The translations under genes and the position numbers were made by a program. The notes under the pieces are model-generated. The model had not been told where the DNA came from. It saw only the letters and a list, made by a program, of their open reading frames with translations, and searched no databases. From Sceloporus undulatus (Eukaryota; Chordata; Lepidosauria; Squamata; Phrynosomatidae), in assembly GCF_019175285.1 (NCBI RefSeq), contig NC_056530.1:10476577-10540576 (forward strand): a stretch of 64,000 nt of DNA, in the 5' to 3' direction. Shown here piece by piece: positions 10,234 to 18,850 of this stretch (position 1 is its first letter; each line of letters begins with the position of its first letter).

Positions 10234-10382
10234 TCTGGATTTCCTGCATAGCAGGGGGTTGGACTGGATGGCCCTTGCGGTCTCTTCCAACTCTATGATT
10301 CTATGTAGCTTGTGCAGTATCTTTGACGTCATTTTTGCCATATGCCATGCGCTGATAAGGAGTGAGATGAGTGGAGAGCAAA

Positions 10383-10411
10383 GTGGAAAGAAAGAAAGAA
10401 AGAAAGAAAGA
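10383..10411. repeat. (GAAA)n microsatellite
   Basis: About seven GAAA units. Confidence 0.85.
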
Positions 10412-10424
10412 TGTAGCTGGAACA

Positions 10425-10500
10425 GTCTCCCAAGGCTCCTGAGAGATGGCCATCCAAGCCATGTTTAAAGATCTCCAAGGAAAGAGAATCCAGCACACAA
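10425..10500 (-). mobile_element. CR1-related 3' fragment, minus strand
   Basis: The minus strand reads ttggagatctttaaacatgg, then cttggatggccatctctcagg, the pattern of a CR1 3' region from another subfamily. Confidence 0.55.
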
Positions 10501-10557
10501 GGGAGCAGATGAAAGGAGCAGCTGGTTTAGTTTCTCCTGCTTTCCACACATTTCTTG

Positions 10558-10569
10558 GGAATCGAAACC
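10558..10569. promoter_or_regulatory. ISRE/EICE-like element upstream of the IFI27-like gene
   Basis: GGAATCGAAACC. It fits GGAANNGAAA (PU.1-IRF composite) exactly and differs from the interferon-stimulated response element GAAANNGAAACT at two positions. It lies about 60 bp upstream of a TATA-like motif, where IFI27-family promoters typically carry an ISRE. Function is inferred. Confidence 0.45.
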
Positions 10570-10620
10570 TACTGGACTAACTTTGATTGACTTGTTATAG
10601 GCCCTGCCTCCTTGGTGGAT

Positions 10621-10630
10621 CTTTAAAAGG
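10621..10630 (+). promoter_or_regulatory. Candidate TATA-like box
   Basis: CTTTAAAAGG, about 55 bp before a consensus donor (AAAG/GTAAGA at 10685). It would place transcription start near 10650. Confidence 0.35.
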
Positions 10631-10649
10631 AGACAGAGAGAGGAGAGAG

Positions 10650-10684
10650 AGAGACTGCCCTGCAGCCCTTGCTCTCTAACAAAG
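10650..10684 (+). other. Candidate non-coding exon 1 of the IFI27-like gene
   Basis: Ends ...TCTCTAACAAAG with a consensus donor GTAAGA at 10685. IFI27-family genes commonly begin with a non-coding exon. The exon start is approximate, set from the TATA-like motif, and linkage to the coding exons is inferred. Confidence 0.35.
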
Positions 10685-10689
10685 GTAAG

Positions 10690-12769
10690 ATGCAGCTTCC
10701 AGAAGGGAAAGCCTGAGACCAGGTGGGTGGGTGTTTGCAAAGGTGGATGCAAAAGCATGCATGGGGGGCTGTGGGTAGTCAGCACATGCCTGAGCACTAT
10801 TAGCTGACATGTAGTCTCTTCACTATCCCCCTTGAATGGACTCAGGATCATAAATCCATGGAGTCTGAAGCAAGGCTTTGTGGCTAGCAGCAGTGATTTC
10901 TTCTTTTCAGAGAAGCAAACATGGCTTGGGTGGATTTGCATCCCACATTCTTTTAGCCTATAAGTAGCATGGACAGCAGAGGTGTGGGAAGAACAGCATT
11001 GCTGGCCCTTTAGACCCCAAGAGGCCATCCGAATGCTGAAGTTTGTGCCTCCAGACCGGCCGCCACTTGCAATGCATCCATAATTCTGTTAGTGGGTTTT
11101 GCATACAATTGTATGCATACATCTCATTTTGGACAGGCCAAAGGCAGCTGTTCTGTGGCTTGGTGCACCCTGTCCAAAATCCCCATCTCTCCCAGCAGCT
11201 GCCAAGCTCTGGGAAGGATCTCTATTGCTCTTTCACCAGTGAGAAGGGATCAGAGAGGAGAAGGCGATTCAGACCATGGAAATGTGGTAAGAAAAAAGGC
11301 AGGGAGACAAGGGAGGAAAGGTAGGGAAACAAGGAAAGGAATGCAGAAGCTATTGTCTGAATCCTCTTTGCAAGATAGGGAATACTGATGGCATGGCAGT
11401 GGCATGATGAAAGTCCAATGTGGAATCACAGTATTGCAAGGGAAGGTAAACTATTTACATTCTGGAGGGTACATGGGACCAACATCCCTGCTGCCACATC
11501 CTCACCCCATCCCCTGAATTCTTACTGTTTTTTAATTTTTAATTAATTTTTAAAATTTATTTAATTCCCTATCCCTTCTAGGAGGCAACTTCTATTCCCT
11601 TCTTCTTTAATTATTATTATTATTATTATAAAACTTTATTTCTATAGCGCTGTAATTATACACATTATACACATCTTTAAAAGGTTCTCCTGGCCTTATA
11701 ACAGCTTGAGGGGGACCAACAAGATAGCAAACCTGTCCTCTTATTTCTCCTATACAATATGGGAGATGTTTGAATAAAAAATGAATCGATGTATGGGCTC
11801 CTGGCAGCCACAAGAACAGACGTAGGGCCATATGAGGCCCATGGGCTGCATTTCTCACCCACTGTTTGGAGCATGTTCAGGGACACCAAGGGTTTTTTTG
11901 TGGGGTTCACAACCTGTCCAAATGCGGTTCCTTCTCTACTCTCCACAGATCAGATCCACGGAAAGCAATGGGACTTTTGTTGGTCACAATTAGCAGAGAT
12001 AGTCCCGGTTATTCCTCTGTTGTCCCACTTTCTCAGCTGCTTTTAAAACGGCCCTGTTTTTCTCCCATCCTCCCACCGTCTTCCTTTGTCCTCGAATTAA
12101 TTAATGTATTACGAACTGAATTCAAAGCGCAAAAGGAGTTTGCTTTCAGTTCACTCATCAATGGGAGAGGAGAGGGGTGAAATCTTGCCCTTCCCAGTAG
12201 GCTCAGGCAAAAGCAGACTGCCGTAGCCTGTCCTAGCTGGTATATTCTTCCTTATTAACCTTTTAAACTATTTTAAGCATTTTAAACTTGATTTTAGCAT
12301 TGAATATGTTTGAATTATTGCAGCAACTGAATTCTATTTTAACATAATATTTCTGTATGTACAGCGCTGTGTAAATTTACAGCGCTTTATAAATAAAGGT
12401 TAATAATATAGTTAATAAAGGTTAAAAAACACCATAGTGTTAAAAACATACTACTATGAACGTAAGCGGCCCTCAGTCCCAGCCTTGGGAGAAGGGTGGG
12501 ATATAAATAAATACAACAACAACAACAACAACTTTTGCTGTCTGGACCACACTCTGATGTTTCTCACACGTCTTTTCGCTTGTGAAATATTGGAGAATAT
12601 GTGGTCATGGCTGACTTGTGTCCTGTTGATTTCAGTGGGTCTACTTGGAAAAGGGAATCAGGGCACAGATGCAATTCAAAATGTGTCCATATGAGATAAG
12701 AGGTTTCTGTTCGGAAGGCTTTCTTGTCTGCAACTAAATCATTATTGTTCTCTCTCTTAATGCTTTAAG
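10690..12769. other. Presumed first intron; LINE tails and unassigned DNA
   Basis: Nothing coding is recognised. It contains an ATT microsatellite (about 11608-11630) with an L2-type tail read on the minus strand (11630-11700). A plus-strand L2-like 3' end with ctgtgtaaatttacagcgct lies at about 12230-12420, and a short LINE tail ending in CAA repeats at about 12470-12532. Confidence 0.45.
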
Positions 12770-12799
12770 AATACTGTGCCACTTCATCAGGAAGCATGG
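12770..12799 (+). CDS. IFI27-like exon with start codon
   Basis: Acceptor ttaatgctttaag before 12770. The ATG is at 12796-12798 plus one base, and the donor GTGAGT is at 12800. Bases 12770-12795 are 5' UTR. Only four coding bases lie here. The ATG is chosen because it joins exon 2 in the family's frame (M-AKLVIG). Confidence 0.7.
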
Positions 12800-15700
12800 G
12801 TGAGTACCTCTTTTGCATCCTTTCTCTGAAAGAAAAAACTTTTTAATTTAATTCCTCCAGTCCTTGCCTAAGAAAACCCTATGAAAGTCATGGGGTCACC
12901 ATAAGCCAAGAATTGACTTGAAGGCACACACATACACATCCTTTCCTACCAGTTGTGGACACCCAGATGTAGGCAACTTCAAGGCTTCTCCACCTAACCA
13001 GAATAGCCAGCGGTGAGGGATGGTGGGAGTTGTAGTCAAACAACAGGTGAAAAGTCATGTTGATTTAAATTGATGGTTCGCAACCTTCAAACCTCCAGAG
13101 GTTTTCAACTCCCAAAATCACCATTGTCCATTGCCAGGTCTTCCAAGAGTTGAAGTCTTGAGGACTCACGATGGAAAGAGACAAATTTAAATCACCAAGA
13201 GAAAATCCCATCTTCAATCTTTAAATGAAGTTCCCCTCTAATACTACTCCTCTTATTTTGGGAACGAAGGTGAAACGTGGTGTTACTGTCGGTGACTTTT
13301 GCACGGACCTTTTAATGCAGGCGGTGCTGCTATTGCCTGAGTCCCAGTCCTGGGAAAAGAGCGGGATACAAATAAATATAATAATGATAATAACAACAAT
13401 GAAAAGCTGGTCCCTAAATTAAGAATGTATCCATTTTAAGATTTCAAATTCTATTTTCAAAATCCTTCCATATGCATACTAAAATATCGTTGAATTTTTT
13501 TATGTAACATGCTCCTGTGTTTTATCTTATGGTCTCGGTGGGACAATTTGATATTTATTCCCTGGCCTTCCCAACCTTCTGGTTTAAATTTTGCTCTGTT
13601 TAGAGTGCACCGGGGTTGTGGTCCATTCGGAGCATTTTGATTTCACTTGGGCCTGTTACAGACTGCCAGAATAAAGCTGCTTCGGGTCTCTTTGGAGATA
13701 TGCTATTTAAATGATGCATGGGTCCTAAGAGTCCGGAGGTCGCGCCAAAGCCACACTCCATTCCTAAGCATTTGAGTGCAGCTTTGGTGCAGCTTCCGGA
13801 TCCTTAGGATGCATGCATCATTTAAATAGCATACCTCCAAAGAGACCCGAAGCAGCTTTATTTTGGCTGTCTGTAACAGGCCTTGGTCTCCTCATTTCCC
13901 TTGATACCCTGATATTTTAGGGTTAGTAGTGTGCTTTTTTCCAAAAAGGAAAAGGATTTAATTCCGGTGGAACCCCCAAACCCATATATACTGCGTCTCT
14001 GCCCTTAAAACTGTGGGGCGGGGGGGAGAAGGATATTTCCTTTCTGTTGTGCAATTTTGCCTGTATCTTAAATGTTTTACTAATGCAAGTGTTTCTTCTA
14101 TTAGCAAAACTGGTAATTGGAGCACTGGTAGGCCTTGGTAAGTTGCTTGCTTCTTTTACTTTTCACTTAGAGAAAGAGGGACAGCATTCCTTTGCAGGGA
14201 ATCTGTAATATATATAGTACAGTGTTGTCACTGGCAAGGAAGAGAAGCCGCTGTGGGATCAAACAGACTTGTACAAGTTGGTGGGTCTCTTTCTTTAGGC
14301 CATGATCCAGACAATTCAGTTAGGAAGCCATAAATACAGATTAGGAATGCGAAGTCGAAGGCTTTCATGGCCGGCATCCATAGTTTTTTTTTTGTGGNNN
14401 NNNNNNNNNNNNNNNNNNNNNNNNNNNNNNNNNNNNNNNNNNNNNNNNNNNNNNNNNNNNNNNNNNNNNNNNNNNNNNNNNNNNNNNNNNNNNNNNNGCC
14501 TACCAGGATGCAAACAAAGCTGAAAATAGCTGCAGGATCATCCAGGGTTGCCCATCCCTGGCTTAAGGCTGAATGGCATGAAGTTAACCATCCTATTAGT
14601 ACTGCAGGACTAACAGCCTAAACCATTCTGCAAACATTTGGCCAAAAAAAGTTAATGGTCTCTTGTTATTTCTCCACTTTATTGTACACAAAAGGTTGTT
14701 CAGATGCATAATACTGTCACAATGACACCAAGGCACAAGGTGGTCCCAGCCATTGCACACTGTGCACACACATACAGACATGCAGAAACAGCACCGCTCC
14801 CCAAAAAAGCAGTGTGTGTTAGACAACGGCAGTTGTTGAGTGGTTAACCATGTGCGTGTCTGTGCACACGCATATACACACAAGCACTCAGTCACACACA
14901 CGAATTCTGCAAGGCTTGGGACCAACGGTGGGAGTTTAAATTAAAGATCTATTTGCTTTCCGTTGGCTGTAACAGACATGCAGACTCGCACACAGACCCC
15001 AACTGGGTGCAATCTCCCCTGCTGTGCCCTTGCCCACGTCCAAAAATAAGACCCCTTCCCCCCAAAAAAGGCATCTCCTGCAAACACACATGGATGGGGA
15101 GGGGAGGCAAAGGTGGCTGCTTGTGGAATCCCGTTTGCTAACACTGAGGTTTATATACATTATTCACATCCTTTGTACCCAGCCAGTTAAATAGCTCTGT
15201 GATTATATAGTCTTGTGGGATGAGCTAGTGCCTTCAAAATACATCGAACTGTGATCCCCATCATCTCCACGTGAGATGCTGGCTGGTGGAACAAGAACGT
15301 TTTCCCCACTCCTATATCTATATTGAGGGATTGAAGTTTCTTTGCTTTCCCCCCCAGTCTCTAACTAGAATCCCTAGGAGTTTACCATTTGGGTAAATTG
15401 AGCTCCCAAGGCTGGAAACAATGGTATTGTCTAGGAGGCATATCAACATCAACAGTTCTCTTAAGAATCTCTTATGCTTTGAAACATCAAGAAATGTATA
15501 TTTACAAAAAAATAAGTGGTTTTATCCCTTGTGTATCTTCAGTAGAACCATTTCTAGCATTGCAGTGTTTAAATCTTTTCATATATATATACAAGGCTTT
15601 AAAAAAGGAGCATGTGCGGATGGGGGTTAAACCTGTTCCCAGCCCTGTCCAATCTCACTTTAGTCGTTTTGTTCCAGTCTGCTTGCAGACTATAGTAGAT

Positions 15701-17940
15701 GTCATGCCTCCAGAGCATCTTTGATGCTAATAATTAATTAATAATAATTTGTTTTATTTATATACTGCTATTCCAAAGATCATAGCGGTGAACAGCAAGT
15801 AAGCTAATTTGCCCCCAACAGTCTGGGTACTCATTTAGCGACCTCAGAAGGATGCAAGCCTGAGTCGAGCTTGGGCCCTTTTGCTGGTCTTGAACTCACA
15901 ACCTTGTGGTTTTGAGTGAATGGCTGCAGTACAGGCATTTAACCACTGCGCCACCAGGGATCTTGAGACATATATTTAGTTGAGATTGTATTAGTTTAGA
16001 AGGGGAAATAGAGATCTAGAGCTTTAAGAAAGACAAGGATTGTGGAAAATCCCAGGGTCTTATGCTGTCTCCCTCTAGTTAGTTTCAGTGTGCAGTAAGA
16101 TTTCAGCCAAGTCAGACCTGGAGAGAGTATTTTCCTTTGACAAAGATAAGTCCATAAAAGAAGAAAGATAGAGTCCACCAAGAAGAGAGCAAAGTATTTA
16201 GGAAGGACTATTGAGAAAAAGGAGATCAGTTTCGTGTTTTTGTGTTATAACCAGTAAAGCTTTTGAAAACTTAAGAAATTTGTGGACAAGACTTTTGTTC
16301 AGGCTGTGTTCCCGAGAGCCAGAGACCTTACTACACCCAAAGTCCATAGCATCGCTCTTGGGACAAAACAGTAGACAAGGGGGAAATATCCATAAAATCA
16401 GTTACATCTATTTGGATCTATCTCACCTCTTTTTCTATAGTTCAGCGTAGCTATGAGAGAGATAGGTACAAAAGTCAAGGCATTGCCCCCTTAAACTTAC
16501 CTTCAGTCGCCATATTTCTTGCACCCAAGTAACTTAAAACTTCAGTTGAGCATTTAGAAATAAGACTAGAATTCATTCATCTTGCCAAAGCTTTATTTTA
16601 TCATAGAATTATAGCACTCCCAACAGATGGAATTTTGTTTTATTGTATGAATGCATAGCAGCAGGAAAGCAGAAGGAAAAAGAGACCCAAGTGAGCCAAA
16701 TGTTGCTTTGGCGGTCAGAAAGGCAAGTCAAGCAGTGTGTTGCACATGTGGCTTTTGTGTCTTCTCTTGCCTAGCAGCAAAGCATTTTTCTTGAAGCACG
16801 ACTGCTGTTGGGGACGTTGTTAACATCCTTTTGTTAAAACAAGAGGCTAACCAGTAAAGCTCCACCTGCAGCGCTGGCAGCCTGGGTTCCCATCGACAGT
16901 CCTGCAGCACCTGGGAAGAAAAAGGTCAGTGAAGACTGCCAGTGAGATGAAAAAGAACCTTGAGTGCATTGGCATTGATGCAGAAATTGGCCCTGCGGCC
17001 ATGCCAGCACCACTCAGAAAATGGCAGACATACCGATCGACTGCAAGATGGCCACAGCGCTCCCGGCGGCCACTCCTCCAGTACCGGCGACAGCGGCTGA
17101 AGACATCATGCTTGCTGCCACCGATCCAGCAGCAATACCTGCTGCAGTGAAGCCCAAGGCTCCGAGTGCTACTGGAACACCGATAGTAGCGCCGCCTGCA
17201 TTAAAAGGTCAGTGCAAGAGTCACCAACAGTAGTACCGCCTTGGATGTTTAAGATCCATGCAAGAATCTTTCAAAGATCCAAAGTTCCTAATCTGTAGTT
17301 TTTTGCGGGTTTTTTCAGGCTATGTGGCCATGTTTCTAAAAGAGTTTATGCCTCATGTTTTGCCAGCATCTGTGGCTGGCATCCTCTTTGTAGATGCCAG
17401 CCACAGATGCTGGCAAAACATTAGGAATAAACTTTTCTAGAACATGGCCACATAGCCTGAAAAACCCGCAAAAAACTACAGATTAGGAACTTTGGATCTT
17501 TGAAAGATTCTTGCATGGATCTTAAACATCCAAGGCGGTACTACTGTTGGTGACTCTTGCACTGACCTTTTAATGCAGGCGGCGCTACTATCGGTGTTCC
17601 AGTAGCACTCGGAGCCTTAGGCGTCACTGCAGCAGGTATTGCTGCTGGATCGGTGGCAGCAAGCATGATGTCTTCAGCCGCTGTCGCCGGTACTGGAGGA
17701 GTGGCCGCCGGGAGCCTTGTGGCCATCATGCAGTCGATCGGTATGTCTGCCATTTTCTAAGGGGTGCTGGCATGCCAGGCAGGGCCAATTTCTGCATCAA
17801 TGCCAATACACTCGAGGTTCTTTTTATCTCACTGGTGGTCTTCACTGACCTTTTTCTTCCCAGGTGCTGCAGGACTATCGGTGGGAACCCAGGCTGCCAG
17901 CGCGGCAGGTGGAGCTGCGCTGGTTGGCCTCTTGCTTTAA
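12796..17940 (+). CDS. IFI27/ISG12-like interferon-inducible membrane protein, spliced gene
   Basis: A 91-residue protein assembled from exons 12796-12799, 14105-14137, 17579-17740 and 17864-17940 (4+33+162+77 = 276 nt, in frame to TAA). It starts MAKLVIGALVGLGGATIG and contains the ISG12 motif: VPVALGALG, AAGIAAGSVAASMMSSAAVA, GGVAAGSL and QSIGAAGLS. The whole protein is Gly/Ala-rich and hydrophobic, as in this family of small interferon-induced proteins of mitochondrial, ER or nuclear membranes involved in apoptosis and antiviral responses. All splice sites are GT-AG. Intron 2 (14138-17578) contains an inverted copy of exons 3-4, a foldback MITE and the gap. Polyadenylation signals follow at 18101 and 18148. 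I cannot tell which mammalian IFI27 or IFI27L gene is orthologous. Confidence 0.85.
12861..12932 (+). mobile_element. SINE tail fragment
   Basis: ccttgcctaagaaaacccta, then gtcaccataagcc, then gacttgaaggcacacac: the shared 3' tail of the window's tRNA- and 5S-headed SINEs. Confidence 0.7.
13271..13340 (+). pseudogene. Truncated relic of IFI27-like exon 3 with upstream intron
   Basis: Matches the intron-exon junction of the intact exon 3 (cttttaatgcag/gcggcgctactatc at 17567-17592) as cttttaatgcag/gcggtgctgctatt, with the preceding gtgacttttgcacggac. About 15 bases into the exon it is replaced by an L2-type tail (cctgagtcccagtcctggga, 13340-13400). A third, broken copy of this exon in plus orientation, lying in intron 1. 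Confidence 0.75.
13650..13882. mobile_element. Palindromic MITE family M, copy 1 (3-bp TSD)
   Basis: GGCCTGTTACAGACTGCC at the left and its complement ending CTGTAACAGGCC at the right. Long arms include taaagctgcttcgggtctct and its complement. The 3-bp flank TTG is duplicated (13647-13649, 13883-13885). PIF/Harbinger-type MITEs have 3-bp duplications, so that superfamily is suggested. Other copies are at 49601-49833 and 60999-61231. Confidence 0.8.
14105..14137 (+). CDS. IFI27-like coding exon 2
   Basis: Acceptor tcttctattag, 33 bases coding AKLVIGALVGL plus the first base of Gly, donor GTAAGT at 14138. The phase fits both neighbours. Confidence 0.82.
14352..14397. mobile_element. Foldback MITE, copy 3, left end only
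   Basis: gaagtcgaaggctttcatgg then ccggcatccatagttttttt, the outer terminal repeat of the foldback family. It runs directly into the assembly gap, so the palindromic body probably defeated the assembler. Confidence 0.75.
14398..14497. other. Assembly gap (100 N)
   Basis: Exactly 100 N, the usual placeholder for a gap of unknown size. Confidence 1.
15700..16370. mobile_element. Solo LTR of a retrovirus-like element (fossil)
   Basis: Present only in the left arm of the palindrome. The right arm has the empty site. It begins TG and ends CA, with the 5-bp duplication GTAGA at 15695-15699 and 16371-16375. No internal region is present, so it is a solo LTR. It carries a nested SINE, leaving about 430 bp of LTR. 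The family is not identified. It is younger than the inverted duplication. Confidence 0.85.
15722..15962 (-). mobile_element. tRNA-headed SINE, minus strand, nested in the LTR
   Basis: The minus strand begins ccctggtggcgcagtggtta (box A-like), then ggttgtgagttcaagaccag (box B-like), and ends in a tail of atagcagtatataaataaaa type followed by AT-rich repeats. These are internal RNA polymerase III promoter motifs of a tRNA-derived SINE. Confidence 0.85.
16592..16643 (-). promoter_or_regulatory. Polyadenylation signals of the inverted IFI27-like copy
   Basis: AATAAA on the minus strand at 16643-16638 and 16597-16592, the counterparts of the plus-strand signals at 18101 and 18148. Confidence 0.6.
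16834..17195 (-). pseudogene. Inverted partial IFI27-like copy, exons 3 and 4
   Basis: Exon 3 copy at 17034-17195 (162 nt) and exon 4 copy at 16834-16910 (77 nt) have the same lengths, phases, acceptors and donor as the plus-strand gene, and both are open to a TAA. The protein differs at a few residues: LGFTAAG instead of LGVTAAG, SAVAILQS instead of SLVAIMQS, and GLSMGTQ instead of GLSVGTQ, with C-terminus ALLVSLLF. The first coding exons are missing because the duplication axis lies in the preceding intron. It is therefore 5'-truncated and has no start of its own, unless a transcript begins elsewhere. It lies inside intron 2 of the intact gene, antisense to it. Confidence 0.85.
17290..17490. 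mobile_element. Foldback MITE, copy 4, at the palindrome axis
   Basis: tagttttttgcgggttttttc through gccagcatctgtggctggcatc and back in complement. The symmetry axis of the entire 3.6-kb palindrome (about 17388) falls in the centre of this element. Confidence 0.85.
17579..17740 (+). CDS. IFI27-like coding exon 3 (ISG12 motif)
   Basis: Acceptor cttttaatgcag, donor GTATGT at 17741. Codes GATIGVPVALGALG and the Gly/Ala-rich core to QSIG. Confidence 0.88.
17864..17940 (+). CDS. IFI27-like terminal coding exon 4
   Basis: Acceptor tttttcttcccag. Codes AAGLSVGTQAASAAGGAALV and ends GLLL with TAA at 17938-17940. The 3' UTR runs to about 18170. Confidence 0.88.
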
Positions 17941-18100
17941 CAAAAGGATGTTAACAACAGCAGTCCCCAACAGCAGTCGTGCTGCGAGAAAAAATGCTTT
18001 GCTGCTAGTCAAGACACAAAAGCCATACTTGTGTCTTGATTTGCCTTTGTGACCGTCAAAGCGACTTGGGTCTCTTTTTCATGCTGCTATGCATTCATAC

Positions 18101-18153
18101 AATAAAACAACATTCCATCTGTTGGGTGTGCTATAATTCTATGATAAAATAAA
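18101..18153 (+). promoter_or_regulatory. Polyadenylation signals of the IFI27-like gene
   Basis: AATAAA at 18101-18106 and 18148-18153, followed by T-rich sequence. Confidence 0.65.
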
Positions 18154-18850
18154 GCTTTGGCAGATGAATTAATTGTAGTCTTATTTCTAACTGCTCAACT
18201 GAAGTTTTAAGTTATTTGGGTGTGAGAAATATTGGGACTGAAGGGAAGTTTAAGGGGGCAATGCCTTGACTTTGTACCTATCTTTCCCATAGCTACACTC
18301 AGGTATAGAAAAAGAGGTGAGAGAGATCCAAATAGATGTAACTGATTTTACAGACATTTCCCCCTTGTCTACTATAGTCTGCAAGCAGACTGGAAGAAAA
18401 TGACTAAAGTGAGATTGGACAGGGCTGGGAACAGGTTTAACCCCCATCCGCACATGCTCCTTTTTATTTAAAGCCTTGTATACACATGTAAAGATTTAAA
18501 CATTGTAATGCTAGAAATGGTTCCACTGAAGATACACAAGGGATAAAACCACTTATTTTTTTGTAAAGATACATTTCTCGATGTTTCAAAGCATAAGAGA
18601 TCCTTAAGAGAACTGTTGATGTTGATATGCCTCCTAGACAATACCATTGTTTCCAACCTTGGGAGCTGAGTTTACCCAAATGGTAAACTCCTAGGGATTC
18701 TAGTTAGAGACTGGGGAAAAAAGCAAAGAAACTCCAATCCCTCAATATAGATATAGGAGTGGGGAAACTGTTCTCCTTCCACCAGCCAGCATCTCACATG
18801 GAGATGATGGGGATCACAGTTTGATGTATGTTGAAGGCACTACTAGACTG

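Larger units (their letters stand above)
7443..10312 (+). mobile_element. CR1 LINE, ORF2 nearly complete, 5'-truncated
   Basis: A non-LTR retrotransposon that copies its RNA by target-primed reverse transcription. The 5' end, including ORF1, is missing. The coding part starts with the endonuclease domain and continues through reverse transcriptase to a C-terminal domain. The 3' end has the CR1 hallmark ggttggactggatggccctt followed by ATGATTCTATG at 10296-10306. ORF2 lies in two overlapping frames, 7443-8864 and 8779-10233, because of a small deletion near 8820. Otherwise it is remarkably open, suggesting a fairly young insertion. CR1 3' fragments recur at 4493, 50330, 55741, 55910 and 60873. 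Confidence 0.95.
15222..18850. repeat. Large palindrome carrying two IFI27-like copies
   Basis: Left arm 15222-17383 and right arm 17393-18850 are reverse complements, with a 9-base spacer (ctctttgta). Matching landmarks include gtgccttcaaaatacatcga (15222) with its complement near 18848, the ggtattgtctaggaggcata block (15421 and about 18645), exons 3-4, and the whole central region. Without the 671-bp LTR and its 5-bp duplication the left arm is about 1.49 kb against 1.46 kb on the right. By eye the arms are roughly 95% identical, with scattered substitutions and small indels. Confidence 0.95.

Noticed and set aside
15910-15962. A tRNA gene on the minus strand
   Set aside because: Box A- and B-like motifs are present, but the sequence continues into a SINE body and no clover-leaf with an acceptor stem is formed.
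17021-17233. A plus-strand frame across the inverted IFI27-like exon, and its mirror at 17541-17753 on the minus strand
   Set aside because: These are antisense readings of the true exons. The Gly/Ala-rich ISG12 motif is on the opposite strand in each case.
15222-18850. Palindrome as a pure sequencing artefact (reads turning back)
   Set aside because: The arms differ by scattered substitutions and indels and by a 671-bp LTR with its own target duplication in one arm, which a fold-over read would not create.
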